Below, one piece after another: positions 59,962-64,000 of a stretch of DNA of 64,000 nucleotides. The notes beneath the pieces are model-generated. The model saw only the letters and a program-made list of their open reading frames with translations, had not been told where the DNA came from and did not search any database. Origin of the DNA: an uncultured Desulfuromonadales bacterium (lineage in GTDB: Bacteria > Desulfobacterota > Desulfuromonadia > Desulfuromonadales > Geopsychrobacteraceae); the NCBI GenBank assembly GCA_945787295.1, contig CALZHQ010000010.1, forward strand, positions 1 to 64,000, in the 5' to 3' direction. Position 1 is the stretch's first letter; the number at the start of each line of letters is the position of its first letter. Made by a program: the position numbers and the translations under genes.

Positions 59962-61138
59962 ATGATCAGCTTGCGATGGATCGTTCTCGCTCTTCTCATA
60001 GGCCTCTTGAACACGGGCTGCAGCGAGACAAACAATGACCTTCCGCTGTTTAAGCGTTCGCTGGTTCTGCAGCAGCAAAGCCAGGTCGATGCGCTGCTGG
60101 GCAAGGCGGTGCTGCGGCAGGCAAGCGCTCCGCAAGCACAACCGGTCAAAATCTTGAAGCTCAGCGGTACGCCCTACGAGATGGGATTTCAGCATGGAGC
60201 TTTGCTGGAACAGGAGATCAAAGAACTCTATGACAGGGTTTTCCTGCGTTTGAAGCTGAAAATCTCCACCGCCATGCTCGATGAGGTTTACGACCTGATG
60301 GCACCTTACATCCCCTGGCAGGAGCGGGAGGAGATGCGCGGTCTGGCCCATGGCGCCGGGATTCCGCTGCGTACAGTACATCGCCTGCACACCATCCCGG
60401 AAATTTCCGAGTACGGGCAGAAGAAGCGCTTCTCAAGCGGGATTCTCTCGACCAGCTGCAGCAACCTGGTGGTTTTCGGCCAAGCGACCGCGGATGGCGA
60501 GCTTTATCAGCTGCGGGTGCTTGACTGGATGCGCGAGCTGGGAGTGCAGCGCTGGCCGGTGGTGCTGGTGCGTCAGCCGGAACGACAAGGGCTTGGCGTT
60601 TGGCGAAAAAACTTTCGGCAACCCGCCCGGTGAGAGTTTAGAGGGTATCCCCTTCATCTTCCTGTTCCGCCAGCTGATGCGTGAGGCGAACAATCTGCTG
60701 GAAGCCGAGCAGCTGATCGAGGCCGCCCAGCGGACCAACGCTTATCTCTATGTCATCGGTCAGGCGGGCGAAACGCCCGGGGGCCGTGTATTTCTGACAG
60801 ATCGCAGCAGCGTCGAGAGCTATCCTGCCAACAGCCCCTGGCGCGATCGCAGTGAAAAGAATACCCTGTTTCCAGCCATTGCCGATGTGGTATACACCAG
60901 CGCCAGAGAGGACAGGGTGGCGGAAACCATCCGCAGGTATCATGGCAACTTCTCCCCGGAAACGCTGATGCAGCTGACCCGCGAATTGGCGCTGTCCAGC
61001 AACCTGCAGAATGTCATCTTCAAACCAAGCACCCTGGAAGCCTGGATTTCCAATGCCGGGACGCAGAGCGGCGAGGCTGGAAAAGCCAGCAATCAAGGCT
61101 GGCTACACCTAGAACTGGCTGATTTGTTGCGCCGCTAA
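59962..61138 (+). pseudogene. C45-family lipoprotein hydrolase broken by an internal deletion and frameshift
   Basis: The start MISLRWIVLALLIGLLNTGC is a lipoprotein signal. The frame continues through YEMGFQHGALLEQEI and STSCSNLVVFGQAT, where the Cys would be the N-terminal nucleophile of C45/acyl-CoA:6-aminopenicillanate-type hydrolases, up to VLVRQPER near 60580, then runs into a stop at 60633. The expected continuation, DKGLAFGEKTFGNPPGESLE, appears in another frame from about 60581 and is intact to 61138. Family members normally have about 20 more residues (a GWAG...SGMN segment) at this point, so a deletion that is not a multiple of three is the simplest cause. Start context: AGGTGACAGG before ATG 59962. 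Confidence 0.75.
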
Positions 61139-61167
61139 GGCCGTGTATATTTTTTCCTGGGAGGCCT

Positions 61168-62184
61168 ATGTTTTCTGATCTTTCCCTGCATCCGGAGCAG
61201 CTGCAGCGACATTTGACCTTCTCTGCCCGACTGCTACCGTTGCTGCTGCTGTTCAGCCTGAGCGGCTGCATCCACCTGCCAGCAGATACCGACTACCAGG
61301 GACCGCAACCGCTGCCGGCAGAAATCTCAAGTTACTACACCTATCCCGCTTTCAGCGGGGTTAACAGCACCACCGACCTACTACAGAACGACACCTTCAG
61401 CCTTAAACAAATCCGGCTGAATACTGCCGGGGAGCAGGTTGCGGATGCGGCAACATTGCAGATCGATCTCTATCTGCCGCATCGGCAAGAGCCCAGTCCG
61501 GTGATCATGGTGCTGCCGATCCTGCGTGGGACGGTGGGCGTGGTGCGCTCCTTTGCCAGCTATTTTGCCCGCCACGGCTACGCAGTCGTGCTTGTTCACC
61601 GCCAGGATAACCTGTATAAAATTGAACAGCCAAGCCAGGTGGAAAGGAGCCTTCGGCAGATGGTGATCTCCCACCGCCTGGCGATCGATTGGATTGAGAG
61701 CCGCCCGGAGCTGGATGCGACGCGGATCGGGGTGTTCGGAATCAGCATGGGCGGAATCAAGGCGGCTCTGCTCAGTGGCGTTGACCCGCGAATCCGCGCC
61801 AGCGTCATCGCTCTGGCCGCAGGGGATATCCCTTATGTGCTGGTCAATTCGACGGAAAACCGGATCAGCCGGATCCGCACCAAGCTGCTGCAGGAGAGCG
61901 GACAGAGCAAAGCTGAGCTTTACCGGCAGCTGCAAAGCGTTATTCGCAGCGACCCACTGCTGCTGGCCAGGCAGATCGATGCACGGCGCAGCCTGTTGAT
62001 CCTGGCTCTATATGACAGCCTGGTGCCGATCGAGAAGGGGCGGGAACTGAGGAGGGCGATGGGCAAACCGGAGACCATCTACCTGGTCTCCGGCCATTAC
62101 AGTGCGTATATTTACAAACTCTACGTTCAGTATCAGAGCTTACGCTTTTTTGATCGGATGCTCACGACCGAGCCCGGACCTTAG
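61168..62184 (+). CDS. Alpha/beta-hydrolase lipoprotein
   Basis: This 338-residue protein has a lipoprotein signal with lipobox LSGC (Cys34) after LLPLLLLFS. The hydrolase fold shows the nucleophile elbow GISMGG (Ser193), an Asp in LALYDSLVP and a His in LVSGHYSAY, giving a complete Ser-Asp-His triad. It resembles dienelactone hydrolase or abhydrolase-family esterases; the substrate is unknown. GGAGG lies 3 bases before the ATG. It starts 30 bases after the broken C45 gene, also a lipoprotein, so the two were probably an operon. Confidence 0.82.
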   Translation: MFSDLSLHPEQLQRHLTFSARLLPLLLLFSLSGCIHLPADTDYQGPQPLPAEISSYYTYPAFSGVNSTTDLLQNDTFSLKQIRLNTAGEQVADAATLQIDLYLPHRQEPSPVIMVLPILRGTVGVVRSFASYFARHGYAVVLVHRQDNLYKIEQPSQVERSLRQMVISHRLAIDWIESRPELDATRIGVFGISMGGIKAALLSGVDPRIRASVIALAAGDIPYVLVNSTENRISRIRTKLLQESGQSKAELYRQLQSVIRSDPLLLARQIDARRSLLILALYDSLVPIEKGRELRRAMGKPETIYLVSGHYSAYIYKLYVQYQSLRFFDRMLTTEPGP

Positions 62185-62268
62185 CGTTTCAGCTGCTGCG
62201 TAGCCAAGAGATTTCCCGCTTCCGGAATCGGCGACAAAAGAGCTTGCCGGAGCAGTTGTCCACTCACA

Positions 62269-63483
62269 TCAGTAACCCAGGGCTGTCGAAGCACCGAGCA
62301 GGTGCACGGCGACCTTCTCGCCGGCGGCGTAGGACTCTTTCTCCGCCTCTAAATAAGCGATCCCCTGGGCATAAATCATGGTGCGCAGGATGCCGGTATT
62401 CTGATCCCCGGAACTGGCGATCAGCATTTCTCCTTCGTCATTCAGCTCCACCGCGACCCGCATCAGCTGCAATCGACCGGCTTTTTTCTTCACCTCTTCC
62501 TGCAATTTGGCTCTGAAAAGCGGTTTGAGCAGGGTTGTGTGGCCCATCATTTTCAGCAGGGCCGGGCGAACGAACTCCTCAAAGGTGATCATCGTCGAGA
62601 CCGGGTTGCCGGGCAGGGAAAAGACTGGTGTTGTGTCACGCATGCCGAAAGCGGTCGGCTTGCCCGGCTTGATGTTGATCTTCCAGAACTTCTGCTCAAC
62701 ACCTAATTCTTCGAGGACGTCACGGACCAGGTCGCGATCGCCGGCAGAAACCCCGGCAGAGGTAATCAGGACATCGGCCTGCAATCCGTCACTGAGCTTT
62801 TCGCGCAGGCTTTCCAGATTATCGCGGGCAATCCCGAGCATCAGCGGCTCGGCCCCGATCTCCCGGACGGCCGCGGCCAGCGCCCAGGAATTGCAGTTAA
62901 TGATGCCGCCCTCGAAGCGCAGCTCATCCAGTTCCTGCAGTTCGTCGCCGGTCGACAGGATCGCCACCCGCACCCGCCGATGCACCTTGACCATCGACAT
63001 GCCGAAAGAGGCCAGCAAGCTGATTTCAGCCGGCCGCAACAGGCTACCGGTTTCGATGATCCGGTCCCCCGGCTTGATATCCTCGCCCTGGTATCGGATG
63101 TGCTGCCCCTTTTTCGCCTTGCCCAGCAGGGTAATCTTATCCGCTGCCTCTTCAGTTTCTTCGAAGGGGATCACCGCATCAGCCCCAGGTGGGATCGGTG
63201 CGCCGGTCATTATTTTTACCGCCGTTCCCGCTTCTACCCGGCAATTGGGCGTTCCTCCTGCCGGCAGATAGCCGCTGATCGGCAGGGTTGTCCCCGCAGC
63301 GCAATCTTCAGCGCGGACCGCATAGCCATCCATCGCCGAATTGTCGAACAGCGGCAACGGCTGGTTGGCGATGATGTCCTCGGCAACCGCCCGGCCGGCG
63401 GCATCGAGCAGCGAGACCTTTTCGACCGACAGGGGCTGTACGGCCGTCAGAATCTGTTCTCTGGCCTGATAATAAGAAAGCAT
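62269..63483 (-). CDS. moeA: Molybdopterin metal-transferase MoeA (copy 2)
   Basis: This 404-residue MoeA paralogue shares LFDNSAMDGYAVRAED, TGAPIPPGADAVIPFEE, LSTGDELQEL and LITSAGVSAGDRD with copy 1. Archaea and anaerobes often have two MoeA proteins, one selective for molybdate and one for tungstate. The neighbouring permease fragment and the AOR-family enzyme make tungsten the likely metal here, as an inference. AAGGTG precedes the ATG. It is transcribed on the minus strand downstream of the permease. Confidence 0.9.
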   Translation of the reverse strand: MLSYYQAREQILTAVQPLSVEKVSLLDAAGRAVAEDIIANQPLPLFDNSAMDGYAVRAEDCAAGTTLPISGYLPAGGTPNCRVEAGTAVKIMTGAPIPPGADAVIPFEETEEAADKITLLGKAKKGQHIRYQGEDIKPGDRIIETGSLLRPAEISLLASFGMSMVKVHRRVRVAILSTGDELQELDELRFEGGIINCNSWALAAAVREIGAEPLMLGIARDNLESLREKLSDGLQADVLITSAGVSAGDRDLVRDVLEELGVEQKFWKINIKPGKPTAFGMRDTTPVFSLPGNPVSTMITFEEFVRPALLKMMGHTTLLKPLFRAKLQEEVKKKAGRLQLMRVAVELNDEGEMLIASSGDQNTGILRTMIYAQGIAYLEAEKESYAAGEKVAVHLLGASTALGY

Positions 63484-63507
63484 GAGATCACCTTAAGAAA
63501 TGCTCGT

Positions 63508-64000
63508 TCAGCGTTGCTGAAGCAGGTTTAAACCAAAATTGATCAACAGTGCCACCCCGAGCAGCACCAGCCCCAAGGCCAGTCCGAAGGCAAATTCACC
63601 CTTGCTGGTCTCCAGGGCGATGGCGGTGGTCATGGTGCGGGTACTGTTGCGGATATTGCCGCCAAGCATCATCGCCACCCCGACTTCGGCAATCACCCGG
63701 CCGAAACCGGCAATCACCGCGGCCATCACACCGAAACGGATTTCCCGTAGCAGCTGTACTGCCGCTTGCAGCCTGGTTGCGCCCAGAGTCAGGGCGGTAT
63801 TGATGATCCGCTCGTCAGCACCGGTCACCGCAGTCAGGACCAGGTTGGCGACGATCGGGACGGCCAACACCGTCTGCCCGGCGATCATCGCCCAGGGAGT
63901 AAACAGCAGCCCCAGTGGCCCGAGCGGACCCTGCCGGCTAAACAGACCGAACAGCACCAGTCCGACGACCACCGTCGGCAAGGCCATCAGGGTGTTGAGC
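63508..64000 (-). CDS. TupB/ModB-type ABC permease, C-terminal part (cut by window end)
   Basis: The open frame runs in from the right edge (LNTLMALPTVVVGLVLFG) and ends at 63508. It shows four or more helices and the ABC coupling loop NTALTLGATRLQAAVQLL. The segment MMLGGNIRNSTRTMTTAIAL is what I associate with tungstate-type TupB permeases, though molybdate or other oxyanions are possible. It precedes moeA copy 2 by 24 bases, same strand, so they form an operon. The 5' end and the partner ATPase and binding protein are outside the window. Confidence 0.8.
   Translation of the reverse strand, partial: LNTLMALPTVVVGLVLFGLFSRQGPLGPLGLLFTPWAMIAGQTVLAVPIVANLVLTAVTGADERIINTALTLGATRLQAAVQLLREIRFGVMAAVIAGFGRVIAEVGVAMMLGGNIRNSTRTMTTAIALETSKGEFAFGLALGLVLLGVALLINFGLNLLQQR

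Noticed and set aside
1..64000. CRISPR arrays, prophage or integrase genes, rRNA operons
   Set aside because: No regularly spaced repeats, phage structural genes, integrase or rRNA sequence were seen; only one IS transposase and one tRNA gene.

Overview
The window looks like chromosome of a Gram-negative, mostly anaerobic bacterium of the Desulfuromonadales/Desulfuromonadia type (Desulfuromonas, Pelobacter, Geobacter relatives). This is judged from gene content only: a formate dehydrogenase joined to a sulfhydrogenase-like electron module, a triheme cytochrome c, a split Mrp antiporter cluster, NosL-type lipoproteins, tungsten/molybdenum genes, an aldehyde:ferredoxin oxidoreductase and a tRNA-Sec gene. 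GC content is moderate, about mid-50s percent by eye. No species assignment is possible from the sequence alone.

Layout. 1-1556: the 5' end of lexA with its promoter, then an IS4-family insertion sequence. 1649-3205: a duplicated two-gene permease and a DUF2780-like protein. 3359-7217: a three-gene formate dehydrogenase operon under a GTATAC palindrome. 7322-7501: a small cysteine-rich gene interrupted by one in-frame TAG. 7574-13877: an MBL hydrolase, a DsbA-like protein, a triheme cytochrome, aroC, a possible short RNA, a beta-carbonic anhydrase and a possible LCIB-type second carbonic anhydrase. 13900-21981 (minus): the heat-shock operon hrcA-grpE-dnaK-dnaJ with CIRCE, flanked by an LpoA-like protein and hemW. 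22021-29732 (minus): a 12-gene Mrp-type cation/proton antiporter operon with three MrpD/NuoL-type subunits and two small unassigned membrane proteins. 30197-34022: a nitrilase-type amidase, trxB and comM. 34156-38815: a seven-gene operon of two NosL proteins, an ABC transporter, membrane proteins and a SCO-like protein, with no nosZ in the window. 38940-45480: a CBS/DUF294 protein, a MerR-methyltransferase fusion with a stand-alone copy of its middle domain, nhaA, an MFS transporter and a SPOR-NlpC/P60 lipoprotein. 45604-50900: the molybdenum operon mobA-mobB-modE-modA-modB-modC-moeA behind a terminator-like leader.

51037-57608 is the accessory region of most interest. Two TIR-domain proteins (minus) face, across a 419-base control region, a TPR-patatin phospholipase with C-terminal membrane helices and a small GGACGGD-type nucleotide-binding (SLOG-like) protein (plus). 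This has the composition of a nucleotide-signalling abortive-infection defence system: TIR enzymes make or degrade a nicotinamide-nucleotide signal, a Rossmannoid protein senses or processes it, and a lipase attacks the membrane. No CD-NTase, STAND or kinase gene is present, so it is not an obvious CBASS, Avs or known Thoeris locus. The cassette lies between the molybdenum operon and the tungsten enzyme AOR.

57620-64000 returns to metal-cofactor and housekeeping functions: an AOR/GOR-family oxidoreductase, selC (tRNA-Sec), a C45-type hydrolase broken by a frameshifting internal deletion, a lipoprotein hydrolase, a second moeA and the start of a TupB/ModB-type permease cut by the window end. 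The pairing of a second moeA with a tungstate-type permease near AOR suggests a tungsten branch separate from the mod operon.
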